Assembly: GCA_900105225.1 (NCBI GenBank)
Contig: LT629764.1
Coordinates: forward strand, 136,098-200,097
Reading direction: 5' to 3'
DNA length: 64,000 nt
DNA from: Paenibacillaceae bacterium GAS479
GTDB lineage: Bacteria; Bacillota; Bacilli; Paenibacillales; Paenibacillaceae
Within the stretch, counting starts at the first letter, position 1. Each line of letters starts with the position of its first letter. The position numbers and the translations under genes are program-made. Positions 1 through 8,465 of this stretch are shown here, piece after piece. The notes under the pieces are model-generated. The model had not been told where the DNA came from and did not search any database. It saw nothing but the letters and a program-made list of their open reading frames with translations.

Positions 1-51
1 TATTAATTTCAGAAACTCTCTCTCATAGGGCTCCAAAGGACGTTTAACCAT
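1..51 (-). CDS. Partial gene running off the left edge (mobile-element protein, unknown)
   Basis: Only the first 17 codons are in the window, starting MVKRPLEPYEREFLK. Its ATG overlaps the stop codon of the 44-aa gene upstream, so the two are probably translated together. It belongs to the same leftward transcript as the Cro-like gene and is presumably an early gene of the integrated element. The fragment is too short to recognise a family. Confidence 0.5.
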   Translation of the reverse strand, partial: MVKRPLEPYEREFLKLI

Positions 52-178
52 TTCGGCTCGCCTCACTCCCTAAGTAAATATTTAGTTCAGCCTCTATTTT
101 TGCAATTTCAAAGTCCAAATCGCCGATATCAATCCCTTGCTCATTAAGCTCCGACTCAATCGATTTACAGGTCTGCAT
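44..178 (-). CDS. 44-aa hypothetical protein of the integrated element
   Basis: A short open frame of 44 codons beginning MQTCKSIESELNEQG, with a strong ribosome site (AGGAGGAG) about 6 nt before the ATG. It is acidic and predicted to be largely helical, with no membrane segment and no recognisable domain. It lies 11 nt downstream of the Cro-like gene and overlaps the next gene by a few bases, so it sits in a compact leftward phage-style operon. Function is unknown; small proteins of this sort are common in prophage early regions. Confidence 0.55.
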   Translation of the reverse strand: MQTCKSIESELNEQGIDIGDLDFEIAKIEAELNIYLGSEASRNG

Positions 179-189
179 GATTTCTCCTC

Positions 190-489
190 CTAACGAGCTG
201 CCAGAAGCTCAATGACTTCGGCTGGAATAATTTCCTCGTACTTCGCGACAGCCAAATCCTGGTATGAGACTGTAGACACCGGCGACAAAACATCCGCAAG
301 AACTTTATTGATCTCATCACTAGGCGGAGGTAAAGATCCGGTCACGATTTTACAAAGGTAGGATCTTGAGAACGAAAGCCCTCTTGACTCACACTTTTGA
401 ATAACTTGCGCATACGTCCAACGACTTTCCGTGATCGCGTTACTAAGTAGATTTGAATATCTTAGCCCGCCTCTACTCTGCTTCCCCAT
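190..489 (-). CDS. Cro-like helix-turn-helix DNA-binding protein
   Basis: A 99-aa protein whose residues about 10-70 align by eye with the N-terminal domain of the divergent S24 repressor. Shared features are YxxLLxxxIxES, then (T)xAxV, then SxxYxxxI/L and an Leu-Ala-(E/D)-V-L tail, as expected for an XRE-type HTH. It lacks the protease domain, so it is the Cro counterpart of a CI/Cro pair. The start follows AGGAGGTCGCTGAT. It probably competes with the repressor for the dyad operators in the 490-800 intergenic region and heads the leftward early operon. Assignment as Cro is inference from size, orientation and similarity to the neighbour. Confidence 0.7.
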   Translation of the reverse strand: MGKQSRGGLRYSNLLSNAITESRWTYAQVIQKCESRGLSFSRSYLCKIVTGSLPPPSDEINKVLADVLSPVSTVSYQDLAVAKYEEIIPAEVIELLAAR

Positions 490-544
490 ATCAGCGACCT
501 CCTTTCTAAACGATCTGGGACGTTTGTCGAATTAACTCGAACTT

Positions 545-754
545 GTTTACTATTTGGTGGAACAAGTCGTTGAGTAGATAGTAAACTAACGCTTTGTTTC
601 AGTCAATACTTAACGATAACAAAGTGTTTACTAAATACTGAAACATATTGACGTCGATAAATAACTTCTACTTAATACAACAGAAGAAGCTCCCGATGAA
701 TTTTAGATTTCTTTTTTATATGAATGAATCCAGTTGTTTCAGTTAACACTTAAC
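545..754. promoter_or_regulatory. Divergent switch region with five operator-like dyads
   Basis: Between the divergent HTH genes lie five related 18-19 bp imperfect dyads: 545-563, 569-586, 596-614, 626-644 and 736-754. The half-sites read GTTTACT or GTTTCAGT on one side and ACTTAAC, ACTGAAAC or a GAAC/AAAC end on the other. The copies at 596 and 736 are GTTTCAGT(C/T)AA(T/C)ACTTAAC, nearly identical. Four are spaced about 25-30 bp centre to centre and the fifth lies just upstream of the repressor promoter. This is the arrangement of CI/Cro operators in temperate phages; binding is inferred. Confidence 0.7.
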
Positions 755-767
755 CTGTAATGTTCTG

Positions 768-796
768 TTGACTTTTTACTGTAACGATAATAGACT
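768..796 (+). promoter_or_regulatory. Sigma-A type promoter of the S24 repressor
   Basis: A TTGACT box at 768-773 and a TAGACT box at 791-796 are separated by 17 bp. Transcription would begin near 803, giving a leader of about 20 nt that contains the AAGGGAG ribosome site of the repressor. The dyad at 736-754 ends 13 bp upstream of the -35 box, well placed for autoregulation. Confidence 0.6.
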
Positions 797-823
797 TATC
801 TCATGTCGAAGGGAGTGTCTCAG

Positions 824-1558
824 TTGTCAATCAATTACTACGAGCTACTCAAGTCATACATTAAGGAGTCAGGGCTTACGCTAGCTGAGGTTGCGGATCA
901 GTTAAACATTAAGCACGGTTATCAAATTAGCAAAGGTTACATTAGCCAGCTGCAAAATGCGAAAACTGATAACCCTGCAACCCCTGAGCTTAATAGAGCA
1001 CTTGCAGAAGTAACGGGAGGGGATGTTGAAAAGCTATTAACGGCAGCACTTATTGAAAAAGCACCGATTGAGATCAAAGAGAAGTTTGAAAAATTAAATA
1101 TGCTCAAAGAAAAGCGCGCCGCTTATGCTCAGGCACAAATCGTTGAGGAAAGCTCATCCGAATATCTCGCAGGTAACATTACGAAAGTGCCGGTGCTTGG
1201 GTCAATTGCTGCTGGTCAGCCAATTGATCGTATTGAATTGATTGAGGATGTTGAGTACGTCAATAAATCAGTGATCCGCAGCGGAGAGGCTTTTGCCTTA
1301 AAGGTCAAAGGCGATAGCATGATCGGGGATAACATTTTAGATGGGGATATTGTAATCTGCATCAAGCAACCAGAAGTGAACCCGACTGATATTGCAGTTG
1401 TAGCCGTGGAAGGTGAAACCGCAACAATAAAACGGGTTAAGTGCATGAGTGAAATGTGCTTACTGATGCCTTCCAACCCTAAATTGCAGCCTATTATCGT
1501 TCACGCATCGAGTATACAGATAATAGGGAAAGTTGTTGAGGTGCGTAGGAGGCTTTAA
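824..1558 (+). CDS. S24-family (LexA/CI-like) phage repressor
   Basis: The protein has an N-terminal HTH domain (about residues 1-70) and a C-terminal S24 peptidase domain (about 130-244). The self-cleavage signature is visible: an Ala-Gly pair in GSIAAGQPI as the likely cleavage site, the nucleophile serine in KGDSMIGD, and the catalytic lysine in ETATIKRV. I choose the TTG at 824 (244 aa) because AAGGGAG lies 8 nt upstream; an ATG at 803 in the same frame would sit at the predicted transcription start. It should hold the mobile element silent and be inactivated by RecA filaments during DNA damage. It diverges from the Cro-like gene and is followed 21 bp later by the recombinase gene. Confidence 0.85.
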   Translation: MSINYYELLKSYIKESGLTLAEVADQLNIKHGYQISKGYISQLQNAKTDNPATPELNRALAEVTGGDVEKLLTAALIEKAPIEIKEKFEKLNMLKEKRAAYAQAQIVEESSSEYLAGNITKVPVLGSIAAGQPIDRIELIEDVEYVNKSVIRSGEAFALKVKGDSMIGDNILDGDIVICIKQPEVNPTDIAVVAVEGETATIKRVKCMSEMCLLMPSNPKLQPIIVHASSIQIIGKVVEVRRRL

Positions 1559-1579
1559 TTAACAAGGAGGTCAAACAGA

Positions 1580-3076
1580 GTGTTCAAATTAAAAACTGAA
1601 GAGGAAGAGATAGAAGCAGTTGGTTATGTTCGCCAGTCTGACGAGCGAGAAGACAAAGAAGATATTTCAGAACAGACTCAAAGAGCCAAGATCAAAGCCT
1701 ATTGCGACTTCAACAACATAAAATTGGTCGAAGTATTCAAAGATATTGATTATTCTGGCTTTCGAATATCCTATACAAAGCGACCCGGGATTATGGAGGC
1801 TTTCAAGTACTGTCGAGAGCATCCTAAAGTGAAAAAGTTTGTGGTCTTTAATCTGTCTCGGCTAACTCGACGAAAAAAGGATTTTCACTTAATACATTCC
1901 CTGCTCAGCAGCATTGATGTTGATATTTGCTCGGCGAGCGAACAGCTAGACTTTGGTACCGCAACTGGAAGATTACTCACCTCGATGCTTGTCGATTTTA
2001 ATGAATACTACTCTGACAATTTATCAGATGTAATGAACGATAATAAAGCGACGAATGCGGAAAAAGGTCGATGGAATGGCGGACCTGCTCCATATGGACT
2101 AAAGAAGAATAGTGATGGGGGCTTTACGGCTGACGGCGAAAAAGCGATAACGGTGAAGACCATGTTTAGAATGACTTTTGAAGGCAAAGGCCCATATTTA
2201 GTTGCTGCATGGCTCCGCAATCAAGGGATCCTTACCGAAACAGGCGTACATTGGACGCCCAGGAGAGTACGGTATGTGTTAAAAAACGTAACCTATGCCG
2301 GCATGCAAAGGTGGAAAGGCAAGTTTCATAAATTGGCCAACACTGAAACATTGATAAGCTGGGAAGAATTTGAATATCTGCAGAAGACCCGCTTCAGCAA
2401 AGATAATGTCTGGAGAGGCATGCATAACCGACAGCTGTTGTCCACATTATTGAGATGCCCTGATTGCGGATCTAAAATGAGTAGTCGAAAGACCACAGCT
2501 ACATCAAAGCGCAGATATATCTGTGATAATAAAAATTCATATGGTAAGTGTACGAGCCCTAATTATGATACTGAGACGCTCGATTCGGCAGTTATAGGAC
2601 TCATTGGAAAATTAGCTAAGGAAAGGTACCAGCCGGTACATGTTCTGCCGGAATTATCAGAACAGACTCAGAAAGACCAAGGAATCTCCTCGATTAAAAA
2701 GCTTCAGAATGAACTGACAGTATTAGAGCAGGCAAAGCAAAAGGTATATGACGACTATTACCTCCATCAAAAACTTGATGAAACCCAATTCAATTCTCTG
2801 ATGTCACGGTATGATGCTCGACAAAAAGATGTGACCCTCATGCTTGAAAAAATTCCACTACCCACCAAAACTAATTATGGCGATTATGACGACGTTATAG
2901 ACTTGTTCGCTGAAGCCCTCGACGTACTGGAACCCGACGAAAAACGTAAAGCTGTCGGCCTCGTGATTCAAAAAGTTATTCCTGGCAACCCCGCAATTAT
3001 AGAATTCCGTTGGGGAGAAAAAAGAGAGATCCCCGCAAGCGCAATAAAATACGGCAACCGTAGCGTGATATACTAA
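1580..3076 (+). CDS. Large serine recombinase (site-specific integrase)
   Basis: A 498-aa large serine recombinase, a typical length for phage and ICE integrases. The resolvase domain occupies about residues 10-160, with the nucleophile serine in YVRQS and the conserved NLSRLTR segment. It is followed by the Recombinase domain (about 170-280), a zinc-ribbon with CPDCG and later CDN...C, and a coiled-coil segment rich in Leu, Gln and Glu (about 370-430). The GTG start has AGGAGG 9 nt upstream. It lies just downstream of the repressor, probably in the same transcript, and at the chromosome-proximal end of the element, where the attachment site is expected. It catalyses integration and, with a directionality factor, excision. 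Confidence 0.92.
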   Translation: MFKLKTEEEEIEAVGYVRQSDEREDKEDISEQTQRAKIKAYCDFNNIKLVEVFKDIDYSGFRISYTKRPGIMEAFKYCREHPKVKKFVVFNLSRLTRRKKDFHLIHSLLSSIDVDICSASEQLDFGTATGRLLTSMLVDFNEYYSDNLSDVMNDNKATNAEKGRWNGGPAPYGLKKNSDGGFTADGEKAITVKTMFRMTFEGKGPYLVAAWLRNQGILTETGVHWTPRRVRYVLKNVTYAGMQRWKGKFHKLANTETLISWEEFEYLQKTRFSKDNVWRGMHNRQLLSTLLRCPDCGSKMSSRKTTATSKRRYICDNKNSYGKCTSPNYDTETLDSAVIGLIGKLAKERYQPVHVLPELSEQTQKDQGISSIKKLQNELTVLEQAKQKVYDDYYLHQKLDETQFNSLMSRYDARQKDVTLMLEKIPLPTKTNYGDYDDVIDLFAEALDVLEPDEKRKAVGLVIQKVIPGNPAIIEFRWGEKREIPASAIKYGNRSVIY

Positions 3077-3080
3077 TATA

Positions 3081-3112
3081 AATAAAAAAAAGACCGCCAA
3101 TGGTGATGGCGG
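3081..3112 (-). terminator. Intrinsic terminator facing the element
   Basis: The stem CCGCCA/TGGCGG (3094-3112) has a run of eight T on the minus strand (3083-3092). It would stop leftward transcription from the aro/trp/his/tyrA operon before it runs antisense into the recombinase gene. Confidence 0.65.
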
Positions 3113-3250
3113 CCGACGTTCAAGCCAGAACGTCCAGATTAAGGATAGGAGTGGAGAGAAACCATACTGTACTTTTATTATATGTATCCGTTTACAATTT
3201 GTCAATAAGCGTTTTCATTTTAAATTTTGAGGAACAATTTCCATTTTCAG
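3113..3250. other. Non-coding junction between recombinase and tyrA terminator
   Basis: About 140 bp, AT-rich, without a credible gene. One end of the integrated element, and so one attachment half-site, should lie here or just within the recombinase 3' end. The core cannot be defined without the other end or an empty site. Confidence 0.4.
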
Positions 3251-3255
3251 GACGT

Positions 3256-3284
3256 CAAAAAGCCCCGGCAGCGCCGAGGCTTTT
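3256..3284 (-). terminator. Terminator of the aro-trp-his-tyrA transcript
   Basis: On the minus strand an AAGCCTCGGC/GCCGGGGCTT hairpin is followed by TTTTT, beginning 7 nt after the tyrA stop codon. A second minus-strand terminator lies 140 bp further on. Confidence 0.75.
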
Positions 3285-3290
3285 GGTCTT

Positions 3291-4385
3291 CTAAGTAACT
3301 CTTACGACGTAATTAAACGCCTCAAGCACTTCAACTGCCTGATCCAGATCGCCTTGTGTGCGGAAGCTCAGTCTAAGCACTCCCGGCACATCCATGCGGG
3401 TCTCGATAATTTGAAGATTACTCAGGCTGATATTCCGGTTGCCGAGCTCGGTGGCGATTTTGCCGATAATACCGGGATGATCCGGCACATCCATATAACA
3501 TTCGTAAATGGATTGCAGCACACCCTTACGACGCTCCGGCAAGCTGCTACGGAACTCTCCTGCGCTGCGGAATGCTTCGCTAATCGCCTCGCCATCCTCT
3601 GAACGAAGAATGTCGGCAAGCCGATTGAGCTCTCCGCCCCACTCTTCTAGCAGGCGCAACACGATTACGCGATTCTCAAGCAGAATATCTCGCCAAACGA
3701 TAGGGTCGCTGGAAGCGATGCGCGTAATATCGCGGAATCCGCCAGCAGCAAGCATCGCATAACCGCCGTTGCCCTCATTATAACGGCTCACTTGATTAAC
3801 AAGCGCAGCCGCGATGAGATGCGGCAAATGGCTGATCGCTCCGACAATCTCGTCATGCTCTTTTGGGTTCATATGCACGATTTTGGCGCGAGTAAGGCGT
3901 AGCAGATAGCTCAGTCGTTCCACTGCCTCGAGGGGAGTGTTGTCGTCCGGTGTAAGCACGTAGTACGCATTCTCGAACAGAATCGCACTCGCTGCCTCCA
4001 CACCCGCACGTTCTGAGCCTGCCATTGGATGGCCGCCGATAAAAACGGCGTCTCCCCAATTAATAGTTGAAACAGCGGCTGCCACGCCGGCCTTAGTGCT
4101 GCCAACATCCGTTAGGATGCATCCGCTTTTGAGAGGCATGAGACTTATGCGCTGCGCGTAGTCCGTCAGCATGCCTACCGGTACACATAGAAAAATATAA
4201 TCAGCGTCGTGAACCGCTTCTTCGAGCGATGTTGTCGCTTCATCTACTACACCTAAACGCACATACTTATCCGCCGATTCCTGGCGGTAGGAATACCCTG
4301 TTACCCGTAGGCCGGGCTGATCTTTAAAACAAAGGGCAAGAGAGCCGCCGATTAGGCCAGCTCCGATAATCGCTATTTTTGTCAT
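3291..4385 (-). CDS. tyrA: Prephenate dehydrogenase with C-terminal ACT domain
   Basis: Oxidises prephenate to 4-hydroxyphenylpyruvate with NAD in tyrosine synthesis. The N-terminal Rossmann motif GAGLIGGSL is at residues 8-16; the central region has the conserved GGHPMAGSE and SHLPHLIAAAL segments. The C-terminal part (about residues 290-364) is an ACT domain (DHPGIIGKIATELGNRNIS), which usually gives feedback control by tyrosine. Length 364 aa is normal for Bacillales. I use the ATG at 4385; the preceding in-frame TTG overlaps the intergenic TAAG. It follows hisC by 4 bp and is the last gene of the supraoperon. In B. subtilis the next gene is aroE (EPSP synthase); here the terminator and a mobile element follow. 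Confidence 0.95.
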   Translation of the reverse strand: MTKIAIIGAGLIGGSLALCFKDQPGLRVTGYSYRQESADKYVRLGVVDEATTSLEEAVHDADYIFLCVPVGMLTDYAQRISLMPLKSGCILTDVGSTKAGVAAAVSTINWGDAVFIGGHPMAGSERAGVEAASAILFENAYYVLTPDDNTPLEAVERLSYLLRLTRAKIVHMNPKEHDEIVGAISHLPHLIAAALVNQVSRYNEGNGGYAMLAAGGFRDITRIASSDPIVWRDILLENRVIVLRLLEEWGGELNRLADILRSEDGEAISEAFRSAGEFRSSLPERRKGVLQSIYECYMDVPDHPGIIGKIATELGNRNISLSNLQIIETRMDVPGVLRLSFRTQGDLDQAVEVLEAFNYVVRVT

Positions 4386-4389
4386 CAAC

Positions 4390-5487
4390 TTACTGCCGCA
4401 CCGTCGCTTCCTTCAAGACTTCCTCCAACGCGGAAATGAATTTGCGGTTCGCTTCGGCTGTGCCGATCGACACTCGCAAATAAGTCGGAGACTTGGCCCA
4501 TCCAGCACGGGTAATGAAACCACGACGCAGCAGACGATCAAACGCCTCACGAGAAGGCATACCAACGTCGACCATAATGAAATTGGCCTGTGTTGGGTAG
4601 TAGGAGAGACCCAAGCGATCAAATTCGCCCTGCAGGTAATCACGCTGCTGCAGGTTATTCTCGCGGCAGCTGTTGACGAATTCTTGGTCGCCAAGCGCAG
4701 CCTTGGCCGCAGCCTGGGCTACACGCGCCGTGTTAAACGGCTCGCGTACAAGATTAATCGAATGGATAACATCCGGCTGAGCGATACCGTAACCAATGCG
4801 CAGCGCAGCCAAGCCGTATATTTTTGAGAAGGTGCGAAGTAGAATTAGGTTCGGATAACGCTCCAACAGCTTGACGCTGTCCGGATATTCCGGATCGTCG
4901 ACAAAGTGGCAGTAAGCCTCGTCCAGCACGCATAAAACATGCCCCGGCAGCTTATCCATGAACTCGACCAACTCCGCTTCGGTCACGATTGTACCCGTCG
5001 GATTGTTCGGAGAGCAAACCCAGACAAGCTTCGTCTTGTCGGTCACCGCTGCCAGCATCGCCGGCAAATCCTGCCGTCCGTCGATGAGTGGAATCTCTTT
5101 GAGAACCGCATTCTCAACCTCTGCATTATGACGGTATTGCGAGAAAGTCTCGTCTGCCATTACCGTCTCATCTCCAGGCTCCAGGTAAGCGCGCGCGATC
5201 ATGAGAATAATCTCGTCTGCACCGTTGCCCCAGATCAGCCCATTCGGGTGAACGCCGAGATGCTGCGCCATCGCAGCTGTCAGCTCCACGCTTGCTCCAT
5301 CCGGATAAATGCTGCTGTTATCGATCTCCGCTATAATAGCCTGCTTGGCGCTAGGAGAGCTGCCATATGGATTTTCGTTGGAGGCAAGCTTGATGACCTC
5401 AGTCAGGCCAAGCTCCCGTTTAACATCCTCTACCGGCTTCCCTGGCTGGTAGACAGGCAAGTGGACGATATTTCGTTTGGTCTTCAT
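4390..5487 (-). CDS. hisC: Histidinol-phosphate/aromatic aminotransferase
   Basis: A 365-aa PLP-dependent class I/II aminotransferase. The Schiff-base lysine is in RTFSKIYGLAALRIGYG, with the phosphate-binding ASNENPYG near the N-terminus and the SPNNPTGT segment in the middle. The start has GAGGTG 8 nt upstream. In Bacillus this enzyme serves both histidine synthesis and the last transamination step to tyrosine and phenylalanine, which explains its place between trpA and tyrA. There is a gap of 104 bp to trpA, where B. subtilis has an internal promoter; no convincing promoter boxes are visible here. Confidence 0.93.
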   Translation of the reverse strand: MKTKRNIVHLPVYQPGKPVEDVKRELGLTEVIKLASNENPYGSSPSAKQAIIAEIDNSSIYPDGASVELTAAMAQHLGVHPNGLIWGNGADEIILMIARAYLEPGDETVMADETFSQYRHNAEVENAVLKEIPLIDGRQDLPAMLAAVTDKTKLVWVCSPNNPTGTIVTEAELVEFMDKLPGHVLCVLDEAYCHFVDDPEYPDSVKLLERYPNLILLRTFSKIYGLAALRIGYGIAQPDVIHSINLVREPFNTARVAQAAAKAALGDQEFVNSCRENNLQQRDYLQGEFDRLGLSYYPTQANFIMVDVGMPSREAFDRLLRRGFITRAGWAKSPTYLRVSIGTAEANRKFISALEEVLKEATVRQ

Positions 5488-5591
5488 GGATGGTTCACCT
5501 CATAAAAAGTAGGATTCCGCTTCACGCGTCATGCCTTCTATTGTCTCATAATTGACGTGAAGTTGAAAGCACTTTAAAGCGGTGCACCAAG

Positions 5592-6398
5592 TCAGATTCT
5601 CAAGGAGGCGACAAAGCGACCGATTTGCGAGATGCCGTCTCTGTATGTGTCCTCTTTTAACAACAGTGGCAATGCTTCCTCTACCTGGCGAACGATCGCG
5701 CTTCCTACGATAACACCGTCGGCATGTTTGCTCATCCGCTCTACCTGGTCACGGCTGCTGATACCGAAGCCGACTGCAATTGGCAGCGGCGTCGCTTCGC
5801 GCACCGACTGTAGGAATTCTTCGATGCCGCTGTGGAACTCACTGCGCATGCCGGTCACGCCGAGCGAGCTGACACAGTAGACAAAACCTTGCGCCGAGGC
5901 AGCGATGCGCTGCACTCTGGCTTTGGAGGTTGGAGCGACTAGCGGGATGAGATGAATGCCGGCTTCTGCCGCCATCTCGCGCACCTCGCCGTCCTCTTCG
6001 ATCGGCAGATCGGGAATAATGAGGCCGCTGATCCCTTTTTCATGAATGAGGGTGAAGAATCGCTCCAAGCCATATTGCAAAATAGGATTAAAATAGCTAA
6101 ACAGGATGAACGGCATCTTAACGCCAGCCGCTGCTGCTTGAGCGGCAACCTCGACGCATGCCTCCAGCGTTACCGGTCCTCGGAGCGCGCGCTCCGAGGC
6201 TTGCTGGATGACCGGCCCGTCCGCAAGCGGATCGGAATAAGGAACACCAAGCTCCACCATATCCGCACCGCTGCGCTCAAGCTCGATGATGATATCCACT
6301 GTCGTTTTCAGATCGGGATCACCTGTAGTTATGAATGGAATGAGCGCCGTGCGGCCTTCTGACTTCAGCTTGTGGAAAACTTCATCAATGCGATTCAT
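5592..6398 (-). CDS. trpA: Tryptophan synthase alpha subunit
   Basis: Cleaves indole-3-glycerol phosphate to indole and glyceraldehyde-3-phosphate. Length 268 aa is standard. Both catalytic acids are visible: Glu in [11 protein letters not shown] and the Asp in [16 protein letters not shown] and the phosphate-binding GFGISS are also present. The gene starts inside the end of trpB (14-bp overlap), so the two subunits are translationally coupled. It is the last of the six trp genes in this operon; trpG is not among them, as in B. subtilis, where it sits in the folate operon. Confidence 0.96.
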   Translation of the reverse strand: MNRIDEVFHKLKSEGRTALIPFITTGDPDLKTTVDIIIELERSGADMVELGVPYSDPLADGPVIQQASERALRGPVTLEACVEVAAQAAAAGVKMPFILFSYFNPILQYGLERFFTLIHEKGISGLIIPDLPIEEDGEVREMAAEAGIHLIPLVAPTSKARVQRIAASAQGFVYCVSSLGVTGMRSEFHSGIEEFLQSVREATPLPIAVGFGISSRDQVERMSKHADGVIVGSAIVRQVEEALPLLLKEDTYRDGISQIGRFVASLRI

Positions 6399-7590
6399 GC
6401 TTTTGTCCTCCCAAATAGCTCATAATCGCTTCCACGTCCTTGTCTCCGCGCCCGGACAGGGAGACGACAATCGTCTGATCAGGAGGCAACGTTGGAGCCA
6501 GCTTCATTACTTGGGCAATTGCATGCGCCGATTCCAGCGCCGGGATAATGCCCTCAGTGCGGCTCAGCAGCTGCAGCGCCTCCAAAGCTTCCGCGTCCGT
6601 TACCGGAACATACTCTGCTCGGCCTGAATCTTTGAGGTAGGCATGCTCGGGTCCGATACCCGGGTAATCCAGTCCTGCCGAAATGGAATGAGCCGGTTGA
6701 ACCTGTCCCGCATCATCCTGAAGCACATAGCTAAGAGAACCTTGGAATACGCCATGGCGGCCGAGCGTCATCGTTGCTGCATGCTCAAGCGTATCAATGC
6801 CTCGTCCAGCTGCCTCAACACCGATCAGCTTCACGGACTCGTCCCCTACAAATGGATAAAAAATACCAATTGCATTGCTGCCTCCGCCAACAGCGGCTAC
6901 AACATAGTCTGGAAGACGGCCTTCCTCACGTAGAATCTGCTCTCTGGCTTCATCGCCGATAATGCGCTGGAAATCGCGCACCATCATCGGATAAGGATGC
7001 GGTCCTGTAACGGAGCCAAGAATGTAGTAGGTATCATCCACATGGCTGACCCAATAACGCAGCGTTTCATTGCAAGCATCCTTCAGCGTACGCGTTCCGG
7101 ACAGTACCGGCACGACCTCCGCTCCCAGCAGCTGCATACGGAAGACGTTCAATTGCTGACGCTTCGTGTCCTCCTCGCCCATGAATACTTTACATTCCAT
7201 GCCGAGCAGTGCAGCGATAGTCGCTGAGGCGACGCCATGCTGGCCGGCTCCGGTTTCAGCGATGATTTTCTTTTTGCCCATGCGCTTGGCCAGCACGCCT
7301 TGTCCGATCGTATTGTTGATTTTATGTGCTCCGGTGTGGTTGAGATCCTCACGCTTCAGCAAAATCTTGGCGCCGCCAAGATGCTGTGTCAGCCGCTCCG
7401 CGTAGTACAACGAGGTGGGACGTCCAGAGTACTTGTTAAGCAGATAGCGGATCTCTTCCTGGAATTCCGGATCTTTGGAATAATGTTTATAGGCTTCCTC
7501 TAATTCAAAAAGCGCGTTCATCAACGTTTCCGGCACGTAACGTCCACCGAATTTACCAAAGCGTCCGTTCCCATCAGGTACCTGATTCAT
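6385..7590 (-). CDS. trpB: Tryptophan synthase beta subunit
   Basis: Condenses indole with serine to tryptophan using PLP. Length 401 aa matches the family. The Schiff-base lysine is in [13 protein letters not shown], the catalytic glutamate in AETGAGQHG, and the phosphate loop is GGGSNAIG. The start overlaps the trpF stop (ATGA-type, 4 bp) and the end overlaps trpA. The family is the classical TrpB1 type that works as an alpha2-beta2 complex with TrpA. Confidence 0.97.
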   Translation of the reverse strand: MNQVPDGNGRFGKFGGRYVPETLMNALFELEEAYKHYSKDPEFQEEIRYLLNKYSGRPTSLYYAERLTQHLGGAKILLKREDLNHTGAHKINNTIGQGVLAKRMGKKKIIAETGAGQHGVASATIAALLGMECKVFMGEEDTKRQQLNVFRMQLLGAEVVPVLSGTRTLKDACNETLRYWVSHVDDTYYILGSVTGPHPYPMMVRDFQRIIGDEAREQILREEGRLPDYVVAAVGGGSNAIGIFYPFVGDESVKLIGVEAAGRGIDTLEHAATMTLGRHGVFQGSLSYVLQDDAGQVQPAHSISAGLDYPGIGPEHAYLKDSGRAEYVPVTDAEALEALQLLSRTEGIIPALESAHAIAQVMKLAPTLPPDQTIVVSLSGRGDKDVEAIMSYLGGQKHESH

Positions 7591-8465
7591 AGTTGCTTCA
7601 CCCTTCCCGTAAATGCCCGGATTAGCTCCGGTGATTTTTGTCCGTCCTGCTCTACGCCGCTTGAAACATCTATGCCGTCCGGACGATAGCCTTCGATTAG
7701 CTCGCCCACATTCCCGGGATGAAGCCCGCCTGCCGCGAAAAGAGGCAATCCCGCTTCACGCGCCGCATGTTGGTAGGCCGGGAGCAGCTCCCAGTCGAAC
7801 GTCCGGCCTGTTCCTCCTCCGGCCGTGTCCAGCAGCAGTGCGCTAACTCCTGCCGCTGCGTAATCTCGCACCAGCTCCGCTGGTGACGGTCCGCTGCCTT
7901 GGGCTCCGCCGACTTGGCCGGCATGCAGCGCCTTCCATACGGGGCGCCCTGTTGCCGCAGCCGCAGCCGCGCAATCCGCGGGGCTTTCCGCGCCGTGCAG
8001 CTGGACGATGTCCAGGCCGGCTGCGTCAGCCGCACGCGCCAGCTCATCCACAGGCGCGTTCACGAACACGCCTGCGGCCAGCGGAGCGAGGCGACCAGCC
8101 GCGCTTGCCGCCTCGCGCATAGCGGCGATCAGCTCGCGCGCCTGCGCCCGGCTGATTTGCCGCTTGCTCGGCGCGAGGATGAAGCCGGCATAATCGGCCG
8201 GCAGCTCGCCGAGCAGGCGGGCAGCAGCCGCATCGCGGATGCCGCAAATTTTGAGCAGCGGCATGCTGTTCTGCATAGGCTGGCGAGGCGAAGAGCCTTG
8301 CAAGCTCGCGCCCTGCGACAAGCCTTCGCCTTTTTGCGAGCTCTCTTCACCTAATGAAGCACTTGGCATGGCTCCGCCCTGTGGCAAGCTCTTCTCACGC
8401 GGTGAGCCGCCCGGCAAGTTCCCATCGCTCAGCGAGCCCTCCTGCTCCTCCACCGACTCGCTCAT
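7587..8465 (-). CDS. trpF: Phosphoribosylanthranilate isomerase with an N-terminal low-complexity extension
   Basis: Residues about 68-292 form the usual TrpF barrel: LLKICGIRD (general base Cys), [30 protein letters not shown] with the catalytic Asp, and [11 protein letters not shown]. The first 65 or so residues are extra: Ser, Gly, Pro, Gln and Glu rich, with repeated G-x-S/L-x-GGSP-like units and no hydrophobic core. The ATG at 8465 overlaps the trpC stop codon, which suggests the extension really is translated; an internal start near MQNSMPLLK (about 8267) would give a normal-length enzyme but has no clear ribosome site. DNA in this gene is markedly GC-richer than its neighbours. Confidence 0.9.
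   Translation of the reverse strand: MSESVEEQEGSLSDGNLPGGSPREKSLPQGGAMPSASLGEESSQKGEGLSQGASLQGSSPRQPMQNSMPLLKICGIRDAAAARLLGELPADYAGFILAPSKRQISRAQARELIAAMREAASAAGRLAPLAAGVFVNAPVDELARAADAAGLDIVQLHGAESPADCAAAAAATGRPVWKALHAGQVGGAQGSGPSPAELVRDYAAAGVSALLLDTAGGGTGRTFDWELLPAYQHAAREAGLPLFAAGGLHPGNVGELIEGYRPDGIDVSSGVEQDGQKSPELIRAFTGRVKQL

Noticed and set aside
3853-4108. Alternative-frame open frames within tyrA, hisC, trpB, trpF and similar genes
   Set aside because: They overlap genes with clear motifs and follow from GC-rich third positions.
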